This document shows positions 1-13,385 of a stretch of DNA of 64,000 nt, one piece after another. This DNA is from Sitta carolinensis (Eukaryota; Chordata; Aves; Passeriformes; Sittidae): NCBI GenBank assembly GCA_032173965.1, contig CM063283.1, positions 110,121,108 to 110,185,107 of the forward strand, given 5' to 3'. The position numbers and the translations under genes are program-made. The notes beneath the pieces were generated by a model that did not search any database, was not told where the DNA came from, and saw nothing but the letters and a program-made list of their open reading frames with translations. Position 1 is the first letter of the stretch, and every line of letters begins with the position of its first letter.

Positions 1-2849
1 CACAGCAAAGGCTGCACTATTTTAACGGGTCTATTTTGGGCCCACTTCATAAGGACCCATTGGTCACAGTGGCAGGACTCACTTTTTGCTCATATCTCTA
101 TATGAAGAGACAGCACTTCTCACAAATGACAATAAAGGCCAGGGTATTTCATCCAAGATTTTATCTTTTGTTTAGTGGCATTTTGGCTTCAGTTTCACTA
201 TGCTGTTGACAAAGACATTTGAACATTTTTATTGATTCAGAAATCTGGGCATTAAGACTCATCTTTATAGTTCACTTAAAAGTAAATGTTTCAAAATGTA
301 AAACTCCTCATGCAGCTTTTAAACTTTATTGGCTGAAGACTGAGTGCTGTAAAATGATTTTTTCTTCAGTAATGGAAGTTCTATTTTACAGAAAATGGTA
401 ACCATTAACTCTGTTTGCTGAGAGCAAATGAACAAAATCAGACCTGCTCTATGAAAAAGGAGGAATTGGTCACCATAATAAAAGTACAAATTTTTCATAT
501 CCTCTCTTTTCTCAGGATCTTCTCATTCCTAACTCCTGCGTTTTACTACACAGTCATATGTTAACAGAAGAATCGTTTTGCTCATTTTGAATGCAGCTGG
601 AATGAAAAGTGATATAGGCAGAAACAGGAATGACTGAAGGACAACTTGGAAAGTAGTTTTTTCCTCTTTTTCCCTGTAATGCTTGCGTACTACCCAGAAG
701 GAACTCAGGAGGTTATCCATGGTAGCATCAGCTACATCCTTGGCCTTCCTGGCTGCTGTTTTTCTACTCTTAAAAGCATCCAGTCTGGAGACCCAGAATT
801 TCTCCAGTCAATTCATTACAGGGCTTCATAACCTTATTATCACAAAGACTGGGGTTTTTTTTCCTTGGTGTCTAATAAGAATCTTCCCTATTCTAGCTGA
901 GGCCTCTCCTTACCTCTTCATCTCACCACAGGATCTGTGTCCTGCTATTTGTAGTAACCCTTCAGATATTTAAAAACATTCTCAGCATTCACTCCTATCT
1001 CTTTTTCTTTACATTAAGCAAATGCAGTTTGTCCAGTCCATCCCCCACAATGTTAACTTTTGTTGTACCTGTGGAGATTGCAACAGTGCTCTGGATCCTC
1101 ATCAGATTATCAGCATCTTTCTTATGTGCTGTGACCAAACTGAACTAAATGGGGCAGGATTCATAGACAGACAAAATACCTACAGCACCCAGAGTCCCGT
1201 GGCTGCTGAGTGTCTGTGGTACTGGACACACCACAGTCTCCAGACTCTATGACCTGCATACGGCATCTGCATGATCCCAGACATGCTCCAACAGCTTCTA
1301 GCACATACCTGGCATCCCTTCAAAGTGAACTAAAGGCCTCTTGCCTCTGCTTTTTAAAATGATGGTGTTTTCAGTGAGAACCGAGCCCTGAATTAATCTT
1401 TGTTCCCCTTTTCACTCCCAGACCTCACAAGGATGTGCCTTGTCACTTCTTGAGCTCTCCTTGTCTGCAGAACACAAAATTCTTCACATGAGAGAACAGC
1501 ATGTGGGAAGGTTTGAGAATTCAGCAAGTTCTCTTCACATAAATCATCTAACATCTCTCACAGTGTCCTTCAGCTTCTCGAGAAGTTATTATCTCCATCC
1601 TGCTTTACTACATATTCCTGCAGCTTTCTTGAGAAATTTTCTGTACTGAACACCGATGGAGTAGTTGTATGGTCATCTGTGACATCTTTGCCTCTGTCTC
1701 TAGACCTGATGGAATTGTTGAGAAAATGTTTTTTGGCAGTGGCTTCTTTTAACAGACTTGAACCCCATCACAAAACAGAACAGCTTCAAAATTGCACAGG
1801 CACTATCACACAGCTGCAATCATTGGAAGAAGGGAAAACAGTTGTGCACTGTCCCCCAGTGACTGCTTTTCACGTGTGTCTGTTCTCTCTCCCTAAAAGT
1901 TTTTGTCAAGTTTGGCTGCAGGAATTGAATGAAGGGCTGGGAGAGAGCTGGTTGGTGGCTGATGGAAGCCTTTGTGGAGGTAATAAAGCTGTTTTGGGTG
2001 GATGCAGCTACAGAAAGCTCAGAGTTCAGGACTTCAGTTTAGGGTGGGCTAGACACACATACAACTTCTCAGAGGGCAAGGTATAGGAAAAGGTAAATAA
2101 ATGTCTTTGGACCATTTTGTAATAGTTGAATTTGTGTGAACATGGACTGAAGGCAGGGCAGATAGGGTCTGAGTCTGCTCAGACATGGGTGCTCCAGAAT
2201 ACCTCTAAATCCATATAGGGTTGGCATTTTTGTGGCTGTACCCACCAAAAATGGCCTGCACTCAGCCCCTCTCTGACATTCATGTTGTTCCTCAGCATGG
2301 ACATGGCCTACAAGCATCTCTCATTGGTTCAGACACCCCTTAAGTTTGTTCAGTCCCGGAGGTTAAATAACCAGGACGGTCAGAGCACAGCTCATGGTGT
2401 GCTGACCACACAAGCAGCTGTGTGCAAGCAGACCAGAGAGCCACAAGAACACAGAGTGGGGACAGGGTGGATTGTCCAAACAGTTATCCAACAGGCTGGC
2501 AGGGTTTTACAGCTGTCGCTGGTGCTCACACAGACGAATTTAATGCTAGCTTAGAAATTTCTTCCAGAGCAGTACTCACACCCATGAAGCAGAGACGTAT
2601 TTTGGGAGGGAATAAGACACTCGAGCGGTACCTCCCTCTTTTTCCTTTGGGATATTCTGCTTCCAGTTCAACCCAGCCCTCCCTCGGATGGCAGTCCTTC
2701 TTCCTGCTGTGCAAACCTACCCGATATGCTCCCCAAAGCCCCAACGCTGCCGATAGGGAGGGATGTCAAAGCCAATGTCCTCCTCCCAGGATAACAGGAA
2801 AAAGAACGGCCCTTCACCTTGCATTTAAACTCCCTAAAATAAGTGCTAA
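1..2849. other. single-copy non-coding stretch
   Basis: I see no gene, RNA gene or recognisable transposon here. Open frames are all under about 145 codons, overlap one another on both strands and show no protein family motif. Composition is AT-rich to moderate, with no CpG cluster until the right edge. Confidence 0.6.
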
Positions 2850-3015
2850 GTAAGCTCGGACCTGCCCGTGTGTGCGTGTCTGCCGGGGAGCCGGGGCTGG
2901 CGGGAGGTGCCGGTGGCTCGGGTGCGCTCCTCCCTTCCTCGCTGACCCGGGGGTCCCTCCCGAGGATCCCCCGCTCCCCGGCGGGATGGCATTCCCCCGC
3001 GAAGGACTGATCGCA
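2850..3015. promoter_or_regulatory. short CpG-dense patch
   Basis: About 165 bases hold roughly 18 CpG dinucleotides by eye, against almost none in the flanking kilobases. It is too short for a classical CpG island and has no TATA box or clear first-exon donor, so an enhancer or minor promoter is more likely than a gene start. The overlapping GC-rich open frames on the minus strand look like composition artefacts. Confidence 0.35.
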
Positions 3016-4059
3016 TTACCCAGGTCCCTTGAGTAATTCTGGTTCCCAGCAATTGTTTTCTGGTGACCTTTTATTGTTAACAATTAGCGCTGGAGCTGGA
3101 GCACAAGTGGTGTAAGCATATTTTACATCCTCCTCAAGCAAACAAAAAAGCTGGGTGGGCACGGTCTTGTTTCCTGGTTCACACCCATGACTCCTTTGTG
3201 TCTCTGATCTCCTCCCACCATGTGTCATAGTCAGCAAACCCACTCCCTTACCTTTTGGCTCCCAGATAGAGTGACGTCTTGGAGGGATGCGTAGGCATGC
3301 TCAGTGTATCCCATTATTTCCTTTCACATCCTATAAGAACACCGCCTCTCCCTAATACTCAGTCTTTCCTTATCCATGAGGCCAGAAACGTAAATCCCTA
3401 TGCAACAGAGTGCAAAGAGTGAGTTTGAAGGATGGTTTCTATTTATTTAAATGTACAGGCTATAAACACCGCCCTCCTACACTATGTTTTGGGTTCTTGC
3501 ATGTATTTCCATACAGTAAATATCTTGACAGTTCCCTCTGCTCGACCTCAGTGAGACACACACATCCCTGGAGGCACAAACACATCAACAGTCTGCTAAT
3601 CTTCACAAGTAATAACATAGATTTTTCTTCTGTCTCCTCACTTTATTCAACTACGTTTGGGGAGAAAAGGCGTAGTTGGCTGCCTGCTCCAAACCAGCTG
3701 TGCTAGCCCAGGGATATGCCCAGTTACGGAGCTGAGCTGAGGACCCGATGTGTACTTTGCCAGTAAGTCTTTGTCTTTCCTGTGGGGAAGAAGGGAAGAT
3801 GGGGAGGCAAAAGATCAAGGAAAGACACTCCAATCTCCTCTCGCTTCCTGCATTGTGGTGTGTGCGTGTGAGGGGTGTGTGCAGTGGGCGGAGGGGGGGA
3901 CACTATATTAATCAAAGCGTGATTCTTTATTGCTACAATAGGCAATTAAAAAACAACAACTTGAATTTCTCCTGCAGTCTGTTGGCAGCTAACACACAAC
4001 TCATTCTCTCTGCGGATAGCTTTACTTAGCAGGTCTGTGCCATGACTAATGAAGCCATC
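3016..4059. other. non-coding, with a GT/G-rich low-complexity tract
   Basis: Nothing gene-like is visible. Positions 3,853-3,900 are a GT- and G-rich low-complexity run on the plus strand. The rest is single-copy DNA of mixed composition. Confidence 0.5.
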
Positions 4060-4400
4060 TCTCCGCTAGCGCGCTAATTCCAGACCTTTTGGGAAGGAGC
4101 CCGGCTCAGCTCACCGCATGGCCCTCCCCTCCTCGCAGGCTCCTTATGGCCACCCTGCAGCTCCCTCCCACTGCCTGCGCTGCGCTCGGGAAAAGTGTGA
4201 GAAAATATTTCTCCCTCAAATCTGCTTCCAGGAGAGCGCTGTTTCGCAGTGACATTTAAGGACAGATTTTTTTTCTGGGGCACCTCTCGTTTTATCCGAA
4301 ACATTTGAAAGCCGCTTCCTTGGCAATCCTCTTGCCTGCTCCTCGGTGGAGCGTTATCTGATCTCTCCGTACCCACTGGCTGTGGGGAGAGGCACGCGTT
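4060..4400. promoter_or_regulatory. GC-elevated single-copy block, possible regulatory element
   Basis: This block is richer in G, C and CpG than its surroundings, begins with the 10-bp palindrome TAGCGCGCTA at 4,067-4,076 and has a GATA-type site (TTATC) near 4,353. No exon can be defined. The minus-strand 100-codon frame here shows no family features. The regulatory reading is inferred from composition only. Confidence 0.25.
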
Positions 4401-7400
4401 TCACCGGTAAGGTCATAGTTAAACTAAACATTAAACTGTCCAAGAACTGACTTCCTCGACAGCTCTGATTCAGGCTCCCAAAAATGCTCTGCGCAGTGAA
4501 TCATGCTTCCTTCTGGAAATGACAGAACTTCCTCATCATGGTGTTCTAACTTGCCCTCTCCTCGTCTCCGGTGCTATCAGGAAAGGATTGAATTGCTTGC
4601 CACATTTTTTCCGTGGTCGACAGGGAGATGCATCCTTTTTGAAAGGGAAGAATTTCAATGAGTCAAAGGATGACAAACTGAAAATTAGTACCAGCCGCAG
4701 AAATAAATGACAAACAACAACATAAAGCCCTGTAGAGGTGGCCAGTGGGTGTTTATTGGCTATTTGCCTTTCTGGCAAACTTGAGTAGCCTAACGATAGA
4801 GAGGCAAACTTGCTTTTCACCACTGAAAGTAGGAGCAAAGTTGAAACCACCAATATTAGCTCTCTGATTATCTTTCCAGTGCTTGGTTTGACAGGTCTTG
4901 TCTGCTTGCAAGTCAGGTAAGGTGGGGCAGTGCATGAAAGGTCCCAGAGTCCATCCCGGCTCTGAAGGACACAAAACAAGAGTGTGGGGAGGGGGAGGAC
5001 AAAGGACAGTGCTTTCTGGGGCTTGTTCCAGTCAGACTCACGCAGCAGACCGGTTCACAGGCACTGTGGTGACAGCAATTTAGAGACAGTTTGATGTACA
5101 GGACTTTGAAATCAAAACAACACCCTCCTGCTTCACTCCCAACCCCCACAAACCTCTGTGATTGCTGAACGACACGGAGTTGGGGTAAATCCCTGGCCAT
5201 ATGGTAAATGATGACTTGCACTGGAAATCAAAATTTTTACAGCTCTTTTTGCTTTGCACGCAAAATTTTAACTCCCCCAGAACCAGTGCAGGTGAAAGAC
5301 CAAGATGCACAGTCATTATTAGTTGCCAGGCTCTGGGACATTCCTGGGATGAAATCCTGTTCCAAATCAAACCACTAGCAAAATCCCAAAGGAATTGATT
5401 TTCAACTTCATTTAGATATAATATAATAGGAGGGGCTGGACATTAAAAACTGGAGAGTGGTTGAATGGAAATAAAGGGGCAATTACTGTGCTTTCCTTAG
5501 AACAAACTTACCTTTTTTTCCTAGCCATATTCCATAATCAGCAAAGCACTCTGTACTTAATAGGGAAGAAGAGTAAATAATACAAAAATATGCAAACTTT
5601 CATGCATTTTATGCAGCCGAAATGCATTTTTTCAAGACTAATTTAGGAGTATTTACTGCCTTTGAGACCTAAGTTTATATTCCTGCCCTTTACATTGTCC
5701 CCGAGAAATGGCATTTTTTGTGCATTGACATTTCATTATTTCAATGTGGTTCACACTTGCTTTTCATAGCAGATGAAATACGTTAAGAAGAGGCAGGAAG
5801 AAAAGAAACAAAATAAATTCTTAATGCACCTGAGCCTGTTTGGGGTTCCCTGTTGAACCAAGTAGGCTTAGAGCGCACCTAAGGTGGAAGTCAGGGAATG
5901 TAGAAGTGGAAGAAAAATCCTGAACCATCAGATTCAGTCACAGGTACCACAGATTCATAAATGTGGCAAGTTCTACCTGAAAAGAAGTCAACTTGTTGCT
6001 TTTTGAAAGGCTACTCCAGGTCCTACTCCTCCAAGTTATCTTTTTCTGCTTTCCTCCACATGCTTCTTTGTGGCCAGAACAATCTTTGTGGCATCTGTTT
6101 TAACTCAAAACCCACTAGTAACAACAATCCATTACTTAAATATAACACTTCCAGGCAGCAGCTGATCCAATCACAGAAGTAAAAAATATTCTTAATAATA
6201 ACTAACGGGTCCTTCAAATGCATGTATTAGAGACTAGGGTAGCACACAGAATAAAAGTACCTGCTTGTTCTTGACCATGAAACCATGATCCCTTAGCAGA
6301 CTGCTCTGTGCTGCAAGGCAGGGGGATAGGTATTGAATCCCAAGGACTGATCATGCTCAGCAGTTTTGCAATCAGATAGGACCTTGCCAGTTTGCTGACT
6401 CATTTCCTTTGGTCCCTCAGATGTAAAAATGAGAGGTCTCATCCCACTGCCACTGTACAGGATGGAGTCCAAACCAAAGCAATCTGAATCTAATGGGAAA
6501 ATTCACACATCAAAAGTATGGAGACTCATGGAAATGTAATTGAAACAACACTCAGAAAGAACATTTAGGGGGTTTTTAATTTCGTTAGTTTGAAAACTGT
6601 AGTCTTAATGCAGAAAGGCTTATTTTAAACCACAAAGAGAGCTGTGGGAATTAGAAATTATCTATTTTCAGCAGCAATGTCTGTTGCATTTTTTCATTCA
6701 TCTGTCTTTCAGATGAGAGTTTGAGCCCAACTTTTGTACAGCTGTTGGCAAAACTCCTCCTTCCACTGCAGTGGAAGAGGCTGATTTTTGATGTTTGGAA
6801 GATGCTTCAGACGTCTTCTGTCACACAACAAGCACACGCAAAAAGAACTTGTTCAAGTTGGATAGGCTGCAACTCAAGACCATGTTCTTATTCCCAGGAA
6901 AGGGGAGACTTGGTTTTCAGGAGGGTGCAAGGCTTCCTTCTTCTCACAGGAGAAGAACACCAGGGTTAAAGGGGCATTTTGAAGGGAAAAAGCAACAGAT
7001 CAGTACCAGGTCATGTCACTGTGGCTGCAAACCAGAGAACCTGAAGGCAACAGTGGTGGCCAGAAGAAGTTTTGGAGTTGGAGAAGTCAGGCTGGAGTGG
7101 GGAGTGGAGGACATACTCCTGGCATCAAAAATGTCTTCTTACGACTCTGATGGGTCATATAAGAATGCTCTGTGTTTGGGTAATGCTTGGCTGGTTGTAC
7201 AACACACTGTACTTATCAATGGTGACATTCATGAATGTAACTGCACATAGTGACTATGGATTTAGGGGGCCTGTTCGCTCTGCTCCCACCTCCCTTCATA
7301 TCTGTGAATACCACAGTGAGTAGAAAAATACCATAAAAATTCACAGAAAGGCTTTTCTCAAAGCATTAGCCTGGAAAAGGAATAATGCAGCTCTGTGAAG

Positions 7401-9439
7401 CACGCAAGAAGCTGAGAGCTATCTTCAGAAAAACTGTCAAAATCAAAACTGCAAAACTCTCCCATCACTTCCACAAGCTAGTCTCTCTTTTCTTCTACAG
7501 ACCCACATGTGTATGAACACATAACCGTGGTTATGAGTTCTGCTTCCAAACAACTCCTCCCCCTACTCACCCCCTTTTCTTCCTGCCTTGTCCACAAGCA
7601 CTTGCTTTGGCTCTTTGCTCTCCTGCTCAAGGACAGACAGACTGTCCTTGTACACTCACAGGTGGAAAACAAAGTGAAAACCCAGGGCTAGCAGGGCTTC
7701 TCCATACCCAGCCAGCTGCTGCCAGCCAAGGAGACTGAGGGAAGAAGCTCTTGCCAACCCACAGCTCCTCCTGGCTATCAGGGTGCTGCTGACTCCTTGG
7801 CTCTGGACTCATCCACTGCAGTCCTGTGATTCCCCACCAGCTCTGCAGGGCTGGAGCAGGTCACCACGTGCCTTCAGAGGACTGTGGTTGTGACTGTGTG
7901 ACTCACTAGGAGGTCACCAAATGAACCAGATCCTGAGCACTGAGAAACTCTGCCAGCCCTGTGCAAATGGGAGAAAGAGGAAGGAAGTTCTGTTGTTGCA
8001 TTTTTTCATGGTGATCAGTGCTGAGTCAAAAAAAGGGCTGCAGGATTAGAGGGGGGAGAAAGCTCAAATCATTAGAGAAATAGAATTTTAAAAGGATAAG
8101 CCAGCTGGATAGGAGTGGGAGCCCAAAAGACACCATACTCTTCTTACTGTAGATGATGGTTGTGAGAAAAACCAGAGAAGGGAATGATAAGTGGGTGGTG
8201 ATAGTCTTCACTGCTAGAGTATGACCTGCTTTTTTTCTTGTCCTGGCCTCTGACTAATCCAACCATTTATACCCTGTGGGAAGACAGGGAGAAGGAAGCG
8301 TTGGGCAGGTCCAGTTGAGTCTGCTCTCCCTAAGGAATGCCTCTGGAGCAGCGAGGTTGATTTCTGCTCAGCCTTCCATGAGCTGTTCTCAGTCACTGGT
8401 ACTGATGTGGAGCTGGTGGACACCACAAAGGCCCAAGGTGCTGACCAGGGCGTTCCCTACGTTAAGCAGAGCTAAAGCTCAGACAGACTGCAAGCTTGGG
8501 TGAACTCTTAGCCCTTTGCCAAGGAAAAACTGCGAAGTTTTACACACTAGAACTAAGGAGAAATAACTCTAGTATAGCATGATTGCGCTTCTAATAGTAT
8601 GTGCTAACTTCTTTGCTTGGAGAAGTGAGCAGCTGTTCCAAAAGTACCAGAAAATTACTGGCTACATGGTTTTTCACATAGGTTGCAGGACATGCTCATA
8701 TTATATGGGATGTTCACCAATTCCAGTAATACACCAAATATATGCCCAGAAGGTAGTTTTTGAGATATTTACATTTCAGGCAAGAATCCTTTCAAAATAT
8801 TTACTCAGGCAACCAGTAGCATAGGGCTGAGGAGTTTATCTTGGTTAATTCTGACTGATTTAAAAGGAAAATGATTGTGGGGATCAGCTCATTAGCAGTC
8901 ATAATGGCACTGGTTCAGTAACCTAAATAAACTTCTGAGTTCAAAAACTGACTGGAGAGAGTCTGGCCCTATTCTGCAACTATTTAATCCCATAGTATGG
9001 CATGGGTTTTACCCTGCTGTACTGGCAAGAACCAGTTTGGTTTGAATGAAGAAATACTCGAAGTTTCTCAGCTCTCTCTTATTGTCAAGTTGCTGAAGTC
9101 CAAACACTGCTTGTGATTCTCTGTATGGTCAGTGCTAGACATCTACTAGAAAGGATTTCTCAAGCTGATAGATGACACTGATGTAGAAATGTTAATTTTT
9201 GTGTCTACACCTATTAAATAAATGTCCCACTTCTGGACAATAGCTTGGCCCTATGTACATTTTCTATGGATATTATTTTCTGCACATTTTCCAAATCTCT
9301 TAATACAGTGAAAACTATGTAAGATCTTTAATGCCAAATGTTTTGCTTAGACTGTGTTTCCTCCAGTTGACCAGGAAAGGAAAAGTGGGATAAAGAGCTG
9401 CTAATAAAACATTTCCAGGATTGCCTGTTTTCCTTGCTT
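4401..9439. other. single-copy non-coding stretch
   Basis: No gene is recognised. Open frames (up to 151 codons at 6,795-7,250) have no domain features and lack convincing splice sites. Positions 5,560-5,790 are AT-rich, carry repeated ATGCA and ATGCAAA cores and look like the non-coding conserved blocks common near vertebrate developmental genes, but conservation cannot be judged from one sequence. Confidence 0.5.
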
Positions 9440-9960
9440 GTAAAAAGGTTCACTTCAATTTAATGTTAGTTGCTAATGAATGCTCAGCATAGAGGACTAG
9501 TGCCTTGATTTATTTTGTGCCTTGTTATATACTTCTGGCAATTGTTCAAAATGCTTTTTTTTTCCTTAGGGTTTCATTGATTGGCAAGGATGCAAACTGG
9601 TAAAATAAGTAAATTGATATTGAGAAGTCAGAAATGCTGCATTTGGTGTATCCAGTTTGTACATGCAAATTTTTATTCCTGAAATGCATCATCCTTTTGA
9701 AAGCCAGCCTTGCTAAGTCTGTATTTATGGGTGTTAATTATAGAGGCAAAGCTCATGACTTTAGAGCCTGATGTGATTTTGGTGCTTTAAAAAGGAATTA
9801 AACCATTTTTTAATTTTGAAGAACCTAAAACAACACTCCAAAATCTGCAACACTTGTTATAGATAGAATAAATCTTCTGAAAATTAGCATAGCAAAGTTT
9901 GAATTAGTGTGATTAAAAAAAATTAATAAAGACAAACTTCTTTAAAAACTGTTTTCCACC
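9440..9960. promoter_or_regulatory. AT-rich block resembling a conserved non-coding element
   Basis: About 500 bases are AT-rich, non-repetitive and full of homeodomain-like cores (TTAATT, ATTAAT, TAATGA) and ATGCAAAT-like sites, with no open frame of note on either strand. This texture is typical of ancient enhancers in amniotes. The call is inference; only a cross-species alignment would show constraint. Confidence 0.25.
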
Positions 9961-11030
9961 TCTATCAACCTGCAAGAACCTGACTCATATAATTCACTCA
10001 GAACTACCATATGGCTGTAACTCTTTTGAAAGTCATTCTTTCTTTTATTGGAAGGTGCCTCTTCCAAAAGAGTTAAATAATACTATATGCCAGAGATTGC
10101 CACAAATAACTTTCCTCTTTGCAAATAGCTGTAGCTATTATTGCCAGTGCCAGCACAGCTCAGGAAAAAATACCCTTTGTCAGTGGAAACCTAAACTGCC
10201 CCAGGAGGACACTGCCATTAGGGACCACATTCTTCAAAGACAAAAATGGTGTGCTCTTTGGGAGCTATGCAAAATGAAAAAATTGTGGATATTTTATATA
10301 GAGACCCATATGTGCAGTGGAGGGGATGGCTGGCTGAGAAGATGCCTGCGTAGGCTGGAAAGGAATTCTGAAATTAACATTAAAAGAAAAGACAGCACAA
10401 CCTGGACAACCCTAAATTTACAGGGTATGCTGCATGATGAGGCAGCAAGGGCTGGCCTCAGAAGGAGTCTGTGTTTGTGGATGCAGAAGCAGGGTATGGA
10501 CTCCTAAATGCCTGGACACTTCATGACTTTGTTTTTATTTTCAGTTTTCATGCTAACTGTGGCACATATAGAATTATTTTAACATACAACATAAGAATTT
10601 TTATTTGTCTGAATTATAAAGCACCATATGTGAATGCATCTGTTCTTCACTGTGTTACATTTATTATTTGTACTATGGTGGGGCCTCAAGTTTCCACCTC
10701 AGATCAGGGTTCCAACTTGCTAGGCAATGCACAAACACATAATGGGAAACACTCCCTGCCTTGAGAAAAACATATTCTAAATTGACAAAAACAGCTCAGG
10801 GTGGGAAAGGAAAACAATCGGAGCACCGTTCCATGGCAGCTTAACCTCATCTAGACTGAAGCTGCCACAGTCCTGCACCTCCAATCCAGAACTCAAATTG
10901 CCCATTCAGTGGCTTAAACTGGCTCACAATTTGAGTAACTCCACCCAGTCAGAAGAAGAGCAATACCGATCTGAAACTAGTCCCGTTTTTCCTTTGGTAA
11001 GGTTAGTTTAGCAGAGTTAGCTCCCTGAAG
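9961..11030. other. single-copy non-coding stretch
   Basis: A 150-codon frame at 10,055-10,507 is the largest feature. It is rich in cysteine, lysine and arginine in no family pattern and has no visible promoter or splice support, so I do not call it a gene. The rest is AT-rich intergenic or intronic DNA. Confidence 0.5.
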
Positions 11031-11873
11031 TTGTTCCCAGTGCTGGCACAAGAGAAGGGCCGTGGCAGGACAGTGGAAGAGGAAAACTGTGCCCTAGGTT
11101 GGCATAAGCTGTTGTGGAAGCTCACAAAAAGAAGTAGGACACCCAGGATTGGAGAGGTCAGGCACAGAGTAAAAGCTCTGGCACTTGCTAGCAAGTGGAG
11201 TTTGCTCAACTTTTCCCACTCTGTCCAATTTTTCCCCCTTCTTCTCTCCTACGTGGGCATTTTTGCACATGGACACAGAGGCCCACACAATGGTCCAGAG
11301 GGTGAGGAGCAGCATGGGATGGTCAGCACTTCTGGATCTTCAGAGCAGAAGGCTCCTGGGGCTATGCTCAGTTCACCAGGCCATGGTCAGGAGATCCTAT
11401 TTATGAACCCTTTGATTGTAAGTGATATGTCACTAACAAGCAGTGTGCATTACATATGCTCATGCCACAAAAAAATAACAGGAATGGTTTTCATCCTCAG
11501 ATCTGTGTGTGCTTTCTGCTCCTTTCATTTTCAATTTGCACTCTTGTTTTTAAAAGTCCACTGGGGCTTGCTCCATCTCAGCATTTGGTTTCTTTCTTTG
11601 TCCTCCTACTTCAATCTGTTACCTCTTGTTATCTACCATTATGCCTTTCTTTACTCCTTTATGTGGTTTTGCATGGTTGCTGCTGCCTCTAGGAACAAGC
11701 TGCCTGCCTCAAAGGGCATATCTTATTTATTTTTTTTTAATTCTTATTTGAAAACACATGTTTTTCCTGTATTTATGATGCAAAATTGTTCTGTCCTTCT
11801 CTGCTATGGGCCACGAAGAATGCCTATTTTAATTTACCCTACATGCTGTGCTGTTCATTCTTCTTGTCTGTAA
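11031..11873 (+). other. unrecognised 280-codon open frame, not called as a gene
   Basis: This is the longest ATG-to-stop frame in the window. The N-terminal third is mixed and basic. Residues from about 150 on are hydrophobic (runs of F, L, S, Y), which follows from a T- and C-rich plus strand and need not mean real membrane segments. There is no signal peptide, no family motif, no nearby CpG island and no clear poly(A) signal just after the stop. It could be a chance frame in pyrimidine-rich DNA, which contains few stop codons, or the remains of an old retroelement gene. I lean to chance. Confidence 0.15.
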
Positions 11874-12619
11874 TTTATGCCACATACTGTGCACTCCCTT
11901 GTATTATACAACATAAAGTTGCCAGATGGGTGAGTGCAATGCATGCTTTACAATGAAGGCTTTTAGGCAACTGCTTAATCTGAAGCTGCAGAAGAAGCCA
12001 ACTTGAAAAAAGAAAGAGCATTTGAAAATGTACCCAAACAGGTCAGTAGTTATTATGTGGGGCTAACACTCTGAGAACACTTGCTAATTAGCATATCATG
12101 TTTTCATCTTCTCCTTGACATTTATTTTTTCCCTGCTTGGTTTTCAGGGTGTGCGATGGCAAAAGATGGTGCCAACAGCAGAGCATTAATGGGAAAGAAG
12201 GATATTTGGTGTTAAACCAGGAGCAGACACTTTTCAGAATGAACTAGTGTCCAGCACCTGGAGACTTGTCTGGCTGTGGCCAGTGGGTCATCTGGCAGAG
12301 TGCTTTGCCAGGCTATGGGGAATTCTGTTGAAGATGTTCAGCATACGGAGGGAGGGGTTGTTGTTCCTGATGTCTTGCACTCCTTTCCTGGCAAAGGCCA
12401 TATTATACCTCCTTAGGGTAAATTTTATGCAGTATGGGCTGAATAAATGGAGCTCCAGCTGCCAGGCACCACTGCTGTACACCCTGCATGGTTCCTGAGG
12501 CATGGACTGCCATGGCCACTGCTTAGCCCTCATCTCCCTTCCCCCTGTCCCATCATCAGGAGGGCTCCATTCAGCTGCTGATCTGCAAAATTTGCTCTGC
12601 TGTTGCTGCCCTGGACCAC
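11874..12619. other. single-copy stretch before the LTR
   Basis: No gene or recognised repeat. Short overlapping frames on both strands around 12,250-12,530 carry no family features. Confidence 0.45.
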
Positions 12620-12990
12620 TGTACTGGGTTTGTGTGGCCAGGTTTTACCAGTGGAAGGGCTACAGGTTTCTCTGAGAAGCTTCTGGAAGCTTCCCCATGT
12701 CTGGCAGAGCCAATCCCTGATGGCTCCAGGACAGCCATGCTGCTGGCCAGGGCTGGGCCAGTTAGAAAAGGTGGTAACACCTCTGGGATGACAAATTCAA
12801 GAAGGAAAAATGTTACTGCACAGATGTAATTGCAGCCAGAGAAGAGCAGGGTGAGAGTACGTGAGAGGAGCAGCCCTGCAGACACCAAGGTCAGTGCAGA
12901 GGGAGGGGCAGGAACTGCTCCAGGCACCGGAGCTGAGATTCCCCTGCAGCCCCTGGTGAGGCCCTGGTGAGGCAGCTGTGCCCCTGCAGC

Positions 12991-13385
12991 CCCGGGAGGG
13001 CTCAGGGATGCAGAGATCCTCCTGGAGGGCTCAGGAATATAGAGATCCTTCCGCAGCCCCGGGAGGGCTCAGGGATGCAGAGATCCACCCACAGCCCCTG
13101 GAGGGCTCAGGGATGCAGAGATTCCCCCCGCAGCCCCTGGGGGGCTCAGGGATGCAGAGATCCTCCCGCAGCCCCTGGAGGGCTCAGGGATGCAGAGATC
13201 CTCCTGGAGGGCTCAGGGATACAGAGATCCACCCACAGCCCCTGGGGGGCTCAGGGATGCAGAGATCCTCCTGGAGGGCTCAGGGATGCAGAGATCCTCC
13301 TGGAGGGCTCAGGGATGCAGAGATCCACCCACAGCCCCTCGAGGGCTCAGGGATGCACAGATCCACCCACAGTCCCTGGAGGAGC
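12991..13385 (+). repeat. 11-copy minisatellite with mixed 29- and 38-bp units inside the LTR
   Basis: The core GGGCTCAGGGATGCAGAGAT recurs 11 times. Taking the CTC of each core, spacings are 29, 38, 38, 39, 38, 29, 38, 29, 29 and 38 bases. Long units carry an extra 9 bases of the CACAGCCCC type that short units lack. The array is an expansion of the module that the LTR's U3 region normally has in fewer copies. All three forward frames stay open across it (77 to 179 codons) because the unit lacks stop codons; these are not genes. Confidence 0.9.
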
